Assembly: GCA_937927975.1 (NCBI GenBank)
Contig: CALEZT010000029.1
Location: forward strand, 1 to 14,779
Direction of reading: 5' to 3'
Length of the DNA: 14,779 nucleotides
Source: an uncultured Phycisphaerales bacterium
GTDB lineage: Bacteria; Planctomycetota; Phycisphaerae; Sedimentisphaerales; Anaerobacaceae
Shown here: piece by piece, positions 8,301 through 14,779 of the stretch
How the letters are laid out: every line of letters starts with the position of its first letter
Numbering within the stretch: position 1 is the first letter of the stretch
Program-made: the position numbers and the translations under genes
The notes under the pieces: model-generated
Database searches by the model: none
What the model was told of the DNA's origin: nothing
The model's input: the letters and a program-made list of their open reading frames with translations, nothing else

Positions 8301-10247
8301 TTCGGATGCATCAACGCCCTGTCGGACCCGCGAGGCTGCGGGTATGGGAGCGACTGTGAGCATTGTTCAATCCGCCTGGCCATGGAAGACACGTTCCAGA
8401 CCGGAACGAGCCATCGCGACATCGAGTATCACGCCACCCTGGAGCGCCGCGGCGCGCGACGCGAAGTCGTCCTCCTGGGGGCCACCGCGAGAATCGAGGG
8501 AGAAGGCCGATACAATCTCCTGCTTTGCCTGCAGGACATCACCGACCGCAAGCGGTCGGAGACCCGACTCCAGCAGACAACGAAGCTGCTGCGAGCCATC
8601 CGAGACGCGCAGAGCCTCTACATCGCGGGGGCTGAGACCAGGGAGGTCTACAATGCCCTGTTGCAGACTCTGGTGACCATGACCGACAGCGAGTTTGGCT
8701 TCCTGGACGAAGTCCTCCGAGACGAGGCCGGGCAGTTGTACAAACGAAGTCTGGCCATCTCCGACATCTCCTGGGACGAACATTCTCGCAGACTGTATCA
8801 ACAGCTTGTTCAGGGGAACCTCGAATTCCGGAATCTGGACAATCTCGCGGGCCTGCCCGCTGCTACGGATTCGTTGGTGATCTCCAATGCTCCTGATCAA
8901 GACCCGCGATCCGGCGGGGTCCCCAAGGGCCACCCGTCCCTTCGCACGTTCATGGGAGTGCCGATGCACTTCGGCGGTCAGATCCAGGGCGTGGCCGGAG
9001 TAGCCAATCGACCGGGAGGTTACGACGAGCGGATCGCCGAATTCCTGGAACCGTTCGTGGCCACCTGCGCCGGCATCATTCACGCGGTTCAGAACGATAC
9101 CAAGGAACAGCAGTACAAAGAGGCGCTGCGGGAGAACCACGCCAACCTGCTGGCCATTCTCGAAAACACCGAGGACCTGATCGCCTCGCGCGACCGCGCC
9201 GGTCGTCTGGTGTTCTACAACACCGCTTTCGCCCGCATGGTCAAACGGCTGTTCAACGTGGAGGCGCAGTCCGGACTCCGAACGATGGATTATCTGCCGC
9301 CGGACAAGCGGGAGCATTGGGAGCAGGTCCTCTCTCGCGTCCTGGCGGGGGAGCGCGTGCGCGAAAATTTCAGGTGGGACCACGGCAACCAGAATGTACG
9401 CTGGTATGAGATTTCCTTCCATCCCATCCGAAAGGGCGAGGAGACTATCGGCACGGTCGAGTTCAACAGGGATATCACCGAACAGAAGCGACTGCAGGCA
9501 GAGGCCGAACAGCGGCAGCGGGAATTGTATCGCATCTCCCGGCTCAGCACGCTGGGCGAAATGGCTTCGGGCATCGCCCACGAGCTCAACCAACCGCTCA
9601 CCGCGATCCTCAGCTACGGAGAGGCCTGCCAGCGCCGCATGCAGGCCGACTCCCCGGATTTGTCTTTGATCACCCAATACCTCGAGCAGATTGTCTCACA
9701 AGGCCAGCGGGCGGGACTGATCATTCGTCGCATGCGGGCCATGGCGAAGGGACAGCAGGCCCAATTCGTTTCCGCGAACCTCAATGAGACCATTGAGGCC
9801 GCCGTCGGGATGATCCGGTGGGAACTGTCGCAAAACGAGATCGCAGTACGTGTGGACATCGCCGAATCACTGCCGCCGGTGTATGGCGATCCGATCCAGA
9901 TCGAGCAGGTCCTGCTGAATCTGATCCGCAACAGCGTGGACTCCATGGGAGGCGTGCCTCCGGAACAACGTTCATTGACGGTGCGAGCGACCCTGTTGGA
10001 CGACGATCGCCTTTGTGTGGAAGTCTGTGATTCGGGAATCGGACTGCCCCCGGCAGACCAGGGCAGCGTCTTCGATCCGTTCTTCACCACGAAGCCCGAC
10101 GGGCTGGGGATCGGCCTGTCGATCAGCCGCTCCATTGTTGAGGCGCACCGCGGAACCCTTGAGGCCAGGAACAATCCCGACCATGGGGCAACCTTCTCGC
10201 TCACCCTGCCTGTTCGGAAAATGGCCGACGAGCGGGAACCGAGGTAG
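5364..10247 (+). CDS. Giant soluble multi-PAS/GAF sensor histidine kinase
   Basis: It autophosphorylates on His and passes phosphate to a response regulator, probably the FixJ-type one downstream. Layout in 1627 residues: coiled coil about 18-45; PAS domains at about 49-165, 174-290, 299-417, 426-545, 554-672, 681-801, 806-920 and 927-1063, most ending in a DIT(E/D)-type exit motif; GAF about 1074-1245; ninth PAS about 1255-1375; HisKA with phospho-acceptor His1406 in GIAHELNQPL; HATPase with N-box Asn1523, DSGIGLP, FDPFFTTK and GLGIGLS. All catalytic boxes are intact, so it should be active. There is no membrane segment or signal peptide, so it senses in the cytoplasm. PAS8 carries Cys977, 982, 992, 998 and 1001, a possible metal or redox site. 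ATG 5364 is preferred to ATG 5295, which would add 23 atypical residues and has no ribosome site, but 5364 also has only a weak one. The HisKA type resembles FixL/NtrB kinases. Ligands are unknown. Confidence 0.93.
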   Translation: MTEHRRNEANDRPAASAPGELERLRRRVAELERREAEHRQKEQAPGQSDERFRLFYEQSPLGYQSLNADGRILEVNPAWLKILGYERDNVVGRWFGDFLTPDSRQVFPDRFARFKEVGEVHDVRLEMVCGDGRIRCVEFDGRISRTPEGHFDRTHCVLRDVTERREAEQAIRRNEARYRLFVETTNEGIWAMDADHKTTFVNARMAAMLGYAEEEMIGRVVEEFMFDEDLPAHRDRMATRHEGKAARYEHRFRRKDGGEVWTLVSATALTSSQGRFEGSFALFADITERKRTEEALRRSEERFRAIFDGAAAMVAVADTGGRWAHVNQHMANLLGYSAGELTGMRALDITHPDDRPEAQALLGRLLNGEIPSYRMERRHVRKDGGVVWVDLSVSPLHGNQGQIEGLIGVAFDITEQKKSAWALQESEQKFRAIADYTYDLELWAGSDGRLIWMNPATERFTGYTAEECQAMSDFPTRLIHEQDRARVLALYRQACEGGSGNDVQFRIVHRDGTFTWVSASWQSICGQDGADLGWRCSIRDIDDRVRIEEALRDSEEVFRTVFEQAAVGIAQVTPEGRFEHVNSRLCDILGYSRDELHKMTFRDVTYPEDLELEETDITRVLAGEIDSFEIEKRYLRKDGRLVWVKLFSNVVRDEQGRVRYAIASVVDITAIKESEESLIDSSRRLDETIRAGNVGLWDWDLATNRVRYSAEWKRQIGYEEDEIGDAFEEWESRVHPDDLEPTLVRIRQAIADGKARYQVEFRFRHKDGTYRWILTQASVFRDEEGHPNRVLGSHIDITDRKRSEELLRLTSQMLDAAPSSITVHDFQGRFLYANAKTFEIHGCSPEEFMAINLHDLDIPESEALIAERMQEIAARGEASFEVSHRRKDGSSLPLEVYVKQVVWDGVPAMLSVATDITERKRAHEAVEGQRAELEAIYENAPVMMCVLESDRRVLYANRAFSEFTGCSQEQLKAGRACGVFGCINALSDPRGCGYGSDCEHCSIRLAMEDTFQTGTSHRDIEYHATLERRGARREVVLLGATARIEGEGRYNLLLCLQDITDRKRSETRLQQTTKLLRAIRDAQSLYIAGAETREVYNALLQTLVTMTDSEFGFLDEVLRDEAGQLYKRSLAISDISWDEHSRRLYQQLVQGNLEFRNLDNLAGLPAATDSLVISNAPDQDPRSGGVPKGHPSLRTFMGVPMHFGGQIQGVAGVANRPGGYDERIAEFLEPFVATCAGIIHAVQNDTKEQQYKEALRENHANLLAILENTEDLIASRDRAGRLVFYNTAFARMVKRLFNVEAQSGLRTMDYLPPDKREHWEQVLSRVLAGERVRENFRWDHGNQNVRWYEISFHPIRKGEETIGTVEFNRDITEQKRLQAEAEQRQRELYRISRLSTLGEMASGIAHELNQPLTAILSYGEACQRRMQADSPDLSLITQYLEQIVSQGQRAGLIIRRMRAMAKGQQAQFVSANLNETIEAAVGMIRWELSQNEIAVRVDIAESLPPVYGDPIQIEQVLLNLIRNSVDSMGGVPPEQRSLTVRATLLDDDRLCVEVCDSGIGLPPADQGSVFDPFFTTKPDGLGIGLSISRSIVEAHRGTLEARNNPDHGATFSLTLPVRKMADEREPR

Positions 10248-10347
10248 ACAAACTGGCTCCAATGCACCAGAATGACTGGAGAGAAACCGTCGTGACGTCC
10301 GATCATAGAATCATATGCTCTCCCCAGCACAAAGGAGTTCTTCACCG

Positions 10348-10977
10348 ATGGAACCGCAGCAACCTACTGTGTTTGTGGTGGACGACGATGAGGCGGCGAG
10401 AATGGGCGTAGAGGCCTTGGCGGCCAGCGTTTCATTCAAAGTGGAGGCCTTCGCATCGGCCCAGGAGTTCCTCGATGCCTGTTCGCCCGACGCATTCGGA
10501 TGTCTGCTGCTGGACGTGCGTATGCCCAACATGAGCGGGTTGCGGCTCCAGGACGAGTTGAACCGCAAGCAATTCAATCTGCCGATCATCTTCATCACAG
10601 GGCACGGGGACGTCGCCATGGCGGTTGAGGCCTTCCAGAGAGGGGCGTTCGACTTCATTGAGAAGCCGATCCGGGGCCAGGTCCTCCTGGAGAAGATCCA
10701 GGACGCCATCGAGAAACACAAGCGTTTGCTCCTCCACAAGGCCAGGATGGAGCAGATCCAGAGGCGAAAGGCCCTGCTGACGGAGCGGGAGCTTGAGATC
10801 CTCGATTGCGTGCAACAGGGACAGGGCGCCAAGTCGATTGCGCAGCAGTTTCGTCTGAGCCGTAAGACCGTCGACGCTCACATGGCTGCGATCCGCCAGA
10901 AGATGGGGGTCGACTCCACGTCTCAGTTGGTCTTGCTGTTGTGCCAGAGCGGCCTCTTGCATCCGTCCTCCGCCTAG
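10348..10977 (+). CDS. FixJ/NarL-type response regulator
   Basis: This is a DNA-binding transcription regulator switched by phosphorylation, 209 residues long. The receiver domain (about 6-120) has the acidic pair Asp12/Asp13, phospho-acceptor Asp56 in LLLDVRMP, Thr84 in ITGHGD and Lys106 in DFIEKP; the TGHGD and DFIEKP strings are typical of FixJ receivers. A LuxR-type helix-turn-helix follows (LTERELEIL, SIAQQFRLSRKTVDAHMA, about 141-200). ATG 10348 is chosen because AAAGGAG at 10331-10337 precedes it by ten bases; an upstream in-frame ATG 10315 would put that site inside the gene. It lies 100 bases after the giant kinase and is followed by a strong terminator, so the two form a transcription unit and most likely a cognate pair. 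Target genes are not visible; the cheW operon next door is possible but unproven. Confidence 0.93.
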   Translation: MEPQQPTVFVVDDDEAARMGVEALAASVSFKVEAFASAQEFLDACSPDAFGCLLLDVRMPNMSGLRLQDELNRKQFNLPIIFITGHGDVAMAVEAFQRGAFDFIEKPIRGQVLLEKIQDAIEKHKRLLLHKARMEQIQRRKALLTERELEILDCVQQGQGAKSIAQQFRLSRKTVDAHMAAIRQKMGVDSTSQLVLLLCQSGLLHPSSA

Positions 10978-11002
10978 GGGTGAACAAATCGCCCATCCTT
11001 CG

Positions 11003-11027
11003 TGCCGGCTCCGCCGGCATTTTTTTT
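11003..11027 (+). terminator. Rho-independent terminator
   Basis: TGCCGGC at 11003-11009 and GCCGGCA at 11013-11019 form a perfect 7-bp GC-rich stem with a TCC loop, followed by eight T residues at 11020-11027. It lies 26 bases after the response-regulator stop and closes the kinase-regulator unit. Confidence 0.95.
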
Positions 11028-11277
11028 GTCATACGCTCCAGCCTCTGGGGAGAGAATGCACCCTGATTGGCCAAGCGATCCCTACTCGTCCTGGACCTGA
11101 TCCAGCCGCCCCCTGGAATGGATAGGGCGAAGTCGTATGCGTGTACGCGATTCATCCACTCCACATAGTCCGGACCTGCCTTATTTCCCAGCCCCAATAT
11201 GCCGACCCTCGTCCCGGTGACACAAACGTGCGATAGCATCTTCTCACAGCGTTCGGCAACTGGTTAAGGAGTCACAA
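11028..11277. other. Upstream region of the cheW operon
   Basis: No gene is supported in these 250 bases. A - strand reading frame covers part of it but runs on through the terminator and into the response regulator without recognisable motifs. The region should contain the promoter of cheW and the chemoreceptor; I see no confident -35/-10 or sigma-54 site. A good AAGGAG ribosome site (11266-11271) lies six bases before the cheW start. Confidence 0.6.
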
Positions 11278-11820
11278 ATGGCGGCAACATCGGTTCAGAA
11301 CAAAGAACGCGGGGCCCTGCTGGACAAGGAGGGCAAGTACCTGACCTTCGCCCTGGCCAACGAGGAGTACGGACTGGAGATCCTCAAGGTCCGCGAGATC
11401 ATCGGGTACATCGATGTGACCGCGGTGCCCCAGACGCCCCACCACGTCAAAGGCGTCATCAACCTCCGCGGGCAGGTGATCCCCGTCATCGACCTGCGGG
11501 CCAAATTCGGCATCGCCACCACCGAGGTCACCGATCAGACCTGCATCATTGTGGTGGAGATCACGCAGGCCGGACGCAAGTTCAACACCGGCATCATCGT
11601 CGACCGCGTCCAGGAGGTCCTGGACATTGCCGGCCAGGACATCGAGGAGGCCCCGCAGTTCGGCGCCTCGGTGGACACCAACTTCATCCTGGGCATGGGC
11701 AAGATCGGGGACAAGGTCAAGATCCTGCTGGATATCGACCGCGTCCTGGCCGGCGGCGACCTCGGCGCTCTGGGGGGCCGCTCCGTGGATCTTCCGCAGA
11801 CGACAGAGTCGGAGAACTGA
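11278..11820 (+). CDS. cheW: Chemotaxis coupling protein CheW
   Basis: CheW links chemoreceptors to the kinase CheA in the signalling array on the inner side of the membrane. The 180-residue product is one CheW domain (about 18-160). It has the opening strand KYLTFALANEEYGLEILKV, the segment EIIGYIDVTAVPQTP, the characteristic KGVINLRGQVIPVIDLR at 58-74, and the later DRVQEVLDI and KILLDIDRVL. Length is normal for the family, with a slightly extended N-terminus and a short polar C-terminus. The start is set by AAGGAG at 11266-11271. It lies 87 bases before the carbonic-anhydrase chemoreceptor on the same strand, so it probably serves that receptor. No cheA, cheR or cheB is present in the window. 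A 10-base direct repeat, GACAGAGTCG, sits just before and across its stop codon (11802-11811, 11819-11828). Confidence 0.95.
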   Translation: MAATSVQNKERGALLDKEGKYLTFALANEEYGLEILKVREIIGYIDVTAVPQTPHHVKGVINLRGQVIPVIDLRAKFGIATTEVTDQTCIIVVEITQAGRKFNTGIIVDRVQEVLDIAGQDIEEAPQFGASVDTNFILGMGKIGDKVKILLDIDRVLAGGDLGALGGRSVDLPQTTESEN

Positions 11821-11830
11821 CAGAGTCGCA

Positions 11831-11856
11831 AGGACCCCGTGGATACTGGGGTTCCT
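11831..11856 (+). other. Possible stem-loop between cheW and receptor
   Basis: AGGACCCC at 11831-11838 can pair with GGGGTTCCT at 11848-11856 with one bulged T and a nine-base loop. The following GTTCTGTTTG is not a proper T-run, so this is at most a weak attenuator or an RNA-processing site that could set a different level of receptor and CheW. The receptor start lies 52 bases later. Confidence 0.35.
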
Positions 11857-11907
11857 GTTCTGTTTGTGCGAATCAATCCTCACATTTTTGCCTGGAAAGG
11901 GACATGC

Positions 11908-14730
11908 ATGTTTAAGAAAATGAAGCTCGGAACGAAGATCTCTCTCGGTTTCTTCTGCCTTGTCGTGATTGTCGTCGTCTTGGGCGCCGCCGCCATTTGG
12001 AGTATGAAGACCGTTGAAGGGCAGTCGAAGACGCTGGCGAATGCGTATGTGCCCGAGGTGAAGGTGGCGAACAACGTGGAACGCTCCGCGCTGCACACGA
12101 TGTATGAGATGCGAGGTTACGGGTTCACGGAGGACGTCAAGTTTCTCGAACGAGGTCGCGCGAAGCTGGAGGAGGTGAAGAAGTACCTCAAAGAAGCCAA
12201 AGACCTTTCGGATCAGTCCGCAGAACTGGCAGAACTAAGAGACGCGGCGGCGACAGCCGAGGCGAAGGCAAAGGAATACGAAGATCTGGTCGGCCAGACG
12301 GTTGCGAAGAACCAGGCAATTGCCGGCGATCGCCAAAAACTCGATCACGCCGCGGCGGAGTACATCAAGCAGTGCACCGAGTTCCTTGCACATCAGACGG
12401 AGCTGATGAAGGGCGAACTTGGAGGCGCCGCGGAGCACGCGGACGCAAGGACACGCGGATCAGGCCACACCCCCACCGCAGCCCATCCTCCGGCCGCAAC
12501 CGTCCGTACGCCGATTGTGGCGATGCCGTGTCCTGTGGCCGACGAGGTCATCGAGCAACTCAAGCAAGGCAACAAGCGGTACGTGGACGGCCAACTCGCC
12601 ACACCCCATCTGGATCAGCCGCGACGGGCGGAAACCACATCGAAAGGACAGCGCCCGCAGGCGACCATTCTGGCGTGCTCGGATTCCCGAGTCCCGGTCG
12701 AGTCGATATTCGATCAGGGCATCGGCGACGTCTTCTCCGTACGCGTGGCGGGCAACGTCTGCGGCATCGATGAACTGGGGACAATCGAGTATGGCGTCGG
12801 GCATGTGGAGACACCGCTCGTCGTCGTGCTCGGCCACACGAAGTGCGGGGCCGTGACAGCCGCTGCCACCGGTGCGGCAGTCCATGGCAGCATTCCGGCG
12901 CTGCTGGACGACATCCAGCCGGCCGTCGACCAGGTCAAGAACAGTCAACCCCACTTGACCGGCGAGGCTTTCATTGACGCCTGCGCCACGGTGAACGTAT
13001 GGCGTTCCATTGAGCAGATGCTCACGCAAAGCCAGGTCCTGCAGGAACGGGCCAAGACGGGCAAGGTGAAGATCGTTGGCGCGGTCTACCACATCGGCGA
13101 GGGCACGATCGAATGGCTGGGTACGCACCCGAGGCAAAGCGAGCTGCTCGCCGTCGCGGTCCAGGAAAACCATAATTCCGCCGGCGCGACTGCCCTTGCA
13201 ACAGCCCAAGACGCTGCCAAGCGACTGGAACGGCTGGAGAAAATCCTGCTTGTCAATGAGATCATCGACTTGGGCAACGAGACCCGTATTGCGTGCTTCA
13301 AATCCCAGGCCCTTCGCGAGCCGAAGCTGATCGAGGCCGCCAATAAGCACTTCGAGGAGATGGACGCCAGGTTCGCAGCGCTCCGCAAGATCACTCACCT
13401 CAAGGAGGATCTGGATCGCATCGACCTGACCAAGAAGGCTGCGGATGAATACAAGACGGCGATGAACGATCTGTTGTCGAACTGGCTCGCCCTGCAGGAT
13501 ATTGCACAGAGACGTCAGGTCGCGGCCGATGCGGTTCTGGAGCAGGCGACAACGACGGCGGCAAAGGGCATAGAAGGCACGGAAGAGATTGCCCAGGAGG
13601 CCGCTCGTTCCCTGGCGATGTCATCGATCACCCTCATCATCGGTCTGATCGTAGCGGTTGTCGTCAGCGTGACTCTGGCGGTGTTCATCACACGCAGCGT
13701 CACCGGCCCCATCCGCAAGATCATCGCCGCCCTGACGGACGGGTCCGAGCAGGTCGCCTCCGCTTCGGGGCAGGTCTCTGCGGCTTCTCAGTCGCTGGCC
13801 GAAGGCGCCACGGAGCAGGCGGCGGGTCTCGAAGAGACCTCCTCCAGTCTGGAGGAGATGTCTTCCATGACCAAACAGAACGCGGACAATGCCCAGCAGG
13901 CCAACACGTTGGCCGCCGAGGCGAAGAAGGCGGCCGCCACCGGCGCTGAGTCGATGAGCCGGATGAACGCCGCGATCCACGAAATCCAGAAGAGTTCCGA
14001 CGAGACCGCCAAGATCATCAAGGTCATCGACGAGATCGCCTTCCAGACCAACCTCTTGGCCTTGAACGCAGCCGTCGAGGCGGCACGAGCGGGTGAGGCG
14101 GGCAAGGGCTTCGCCGTGGTCGCCGAAGAGGTGCGAAACCTCGCCATGCGGTCCGCGGAGGCGGCCAAGAACACCGCCAGCATGATCGAAGAATCGGTCA
14201 AGAACTCCAAGAACGGCGTGGACATCGCCACCGAAGTCGGCAAAGTCCTCGAAGAGATCGTCCAGAGTGTCAGCAAGACCACCGATCTGGTCAGCGAGAT
14301 CGCTGCGGCTTCTCAAGAGCAGGCGCAGGGGATCGATCAGGTCAACACGGCCGTCTCGCAGATGGACAAGGTCACCCAGCAGAATGCCGCCAATGCCGAG
14401 GAATCGGCCAGCGCTTCGGAAGAACTGAGCGCCCAGGCCGAGAGCATGCAGGAGGTCGTAGGTCAACTGGTGGCGATGGTCGGGGGGGCCAACTCACAGA
14501 AGACCCGTTCGGTGGAAACCAAGCCGGACCGCCATCACATTCATCTGAACCTGGAGCACAAGCTCCACATGAGCGAGAGGCCCAAGTCACGGGGCTTCGG
14601 CAGGTCGGATGAAGTTCTGCACAAGATCGCCGACCACGGGGACAAGGCCCCGCGCGCAGCGGCCCAGTCGGCCCGCAAGACGATTCCACTGGACAGCAGC
14701 GAAACCGACTTGAGCGAGTTCAACCACTAA
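11908..14730 (+). CDS. Chemoreceptor with inserted carbonic anhydrase
   Basis: A methyl-accepting chemotaxis protein of 940 residues. TM1 is at about 12-31 and TM2 at about 574-595. The helical extracytoplasmic sensor (HBM-like, about 32-171 and 436-570) is interrupted by a complete beta-carbonic anhydrase at about 210-411. The anhydrase shows predicted Zn ligands Cys257, His310 and Cys313 and Asp259/Arg261 of CSDSR. Linkers (172-209, rich in Ala/Pro/His, and 412-435) flank it. After TM2 a short RSVTGPIRKI stub, with no clear full HAMP domain, leads into the signalling coiled coil with hairpin tip EIAFQTNLLALNAAVEAARA starting at 709. A His-containing tail (876-887) and an acidic end, DLSEFNH, follow; no NWETF-like CheR tether is seen. 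ATG 11908 is set by GGAAAGG at 11894-11900; an upstream ATG 11839 is unlikely. It probably forms an array with CheW from the preceding gene. Known: beta-anhydrases interconvert CO2 and bicarbonate. Inferred: this receptor reads CO2, bicarbonate or the resulting protons. Confidence 0.93.
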   Translation: MFKKMKLGTKISLGFFCLVVIVVVLGAAAIWSMKTVEGQSKTLANAYVPEVKVANNVERSALHTMYEMRGYGFTEDVKFLERGRAKLEEVKKYLKEAKDLSDQSAELAELRDAAATAEAKAKEYEDLVGQTVAKNQAIAGDRQKLDHAAAEYIKQCTEFLAHQTELMKGELGGAAEHADARTRGSGHTPTAAHPPAATVRTPIVAMPCPVADEVIEQLKQGNKRYVDGQLATPHLDQPRRAETTSKGQRPQATILACSDSRVPVESIFDQGIGDVFSVRVAGNVCGIDELGTIEYGVGHVETPLVVVLGHTKCGAVTAAATGAAVHGSIPALLDDIQPAVDQVKNSQPHLTGEAFIDACATVNVWRSIEQMLTQSQVLQERAKTGKVKIVGAVYHIGEGTIEWLGTHPRQSELLAVAVQENHNSAGATALATAQDAAKRLERLEKILLVNEIIDLGNETRIACFKSQALREPKLIEAANKHFEEMDARFAALRKITHLKEDLDRIDLTKKAADEYKTAMNDLLSNWLALQDIAQRRQVAADAVLEQATTTAAKGIEGTEEIAQEAARSLAMSSITLIIGLIVAVVVSVTLAVFITRSVTGPIRKIIAALTDGSEQVASASGQVSAASQSLAEGATEQAAGLEETSSSLEEMSSMTKQNADNAQQANTLAAEAKKAAATGAESMSRMNAAIHEIQKSSDETAKIIKVIDEIAFQTNLLALNAAVEAARAGEAGKGFAVVAEEVRNLAMRSAEAAKNTASMIEESVKNSKNGVDIATEVGKVLEEIVQSVSKTTDLVSEIAAASQEQAQGIDQVNTAVSQMDKVTQQNAANAEESASASEELSAQAESMQEVVGQLVAMVGGANSQKTRSVETKPDRHHIHLNLEHKLHMSERPKSRGFGRSDEVLHKIADHGDKAPRAAAQSARKTIPLDSSETDLSEFNH
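12535..13140 (+). other. Beta-carbonic anhydrase domain within chemoreceptor
   Basis: This marks the inserted domain only. It opens with VADEVIEQLKQGNKRYVDG, the usual start of this family, and contains ILACSDSRVPVE, the strand VFSVRVAGNV, VVVLGHTKCGAV, VHGSIPALLDDI and the closing KVKIVGAVYHIGEG...EWLG. All three zinc ligands and the Asp-Arg dyad of beta-class enzymes are present, so catalysis is plausible. The similarity, as I remember it, is closest to stand-alone beta-anhydrases that carry export signals and work in the periplasm, which fits the predicted location outside the inner membrane. No frame break or stop occurs at either border. Confidence 0.93.
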
Positions 14731-14779
14731 GAAACTATCTCAAAACAGTGTCTTTGGCCGATAACCATCCGTAGGAGCC
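14731..14779. other. Downstream end of window
   Basis: These 49 bases follow the receptor stop. No terminator is visible before the end. TAGGAG at 14772-14777 could be a ribosome site for a further gene just outside, which would make the cheW-receptor unit longer, but the window ends too soon to say. Confidence 0.3.

Noticed and set aside
10655..11239. 194-codon - strand frame after the response regulator
   Set aside because: Runs through the terminator hairpin and deep into the regulator gene on the opposite strand; an antisense shadow in GC-rich coding sequence.
12460..13398. 312-codon - strand frame opposite the carbonic-anhydrase insert
   Set aside because: Antisense shadow; the + strand frame carries a complete, well-known enzyme fold with its motifs.
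11908..14730. Carbonic-anhydrase insert as an assembly chimera
   Set aside because: The frame stays open across both borders, the linkers look like normal domain linkers, and the sensor halves fit together. It cannot be fully excluded without long reads, because the contig end shows imperfect read trimming.
1..14779. CRISPR array, tRNA or rRNA genes
   Set aside because: No regularly spaced repeats and no recognisable tRNA or rRNA segments were seen on either strand by eye.

Overview
The window looks like one end of a metagenome-assembled bacterial contig. Its first 47 bases are not biological: bases 14-47 match the Illumina TruSeq read-2 adapter, so the real sequence starts at about base 48. 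The organism is probably a Gram-negative bacterium with a two-membrane envelope, chemotaxis and large multi-PAS kinases. The style of the tyrosine-integrase fragment and of the chemoreceptor reminds me of Planctomycetota, but this is an impression, not a proven placement.

Left part (48-4544): prophage or phage-derived element, all on the + strand. It holds the C-terminal two thirds of a terminase large subunit cut by the contig end, three small tightly spaced phage-type genes of unknown function, a 375-base gap rich in inverted repeats, and a full-length large serine recombinase. The recombinase lies next to what I take to be the element's edge. Facing it on the - strand (4564-5040) is a decayed tyrosine integrase that has lost its middle, its catalytic tyrosine and a conserved active-site histidine. 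It is probably a relic of an older integration at the same place.

Middle part (5364-11027): a host two-component pair. A soluble histidine kinase of about 1627 residues carries nine PAS domains and one GAF domain, and the eighth PAS holds a five-cysteine cluster. A FixJ-type response regulator follows, closed by a textbook intrinsic terminator.

Right part (11278-14730): cheW followed by an unusual chemoreceptor. The receptor is a normal transmembrane methyl-accepting protein except that a complete beta-class carbonic anhydrase, with its Cys-His-Cys zinc ligands and CSDSR motif, is inserted in frame inside the helical extracytoplasmic sensor domain. This is the most remarkable item in the window. 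It suggests a receptor that senses, or locally interconverts, CO2 and bicarbonate or the protons released, and passes the signal through the neighbouring CheW to a CheA encoded elsewhere.
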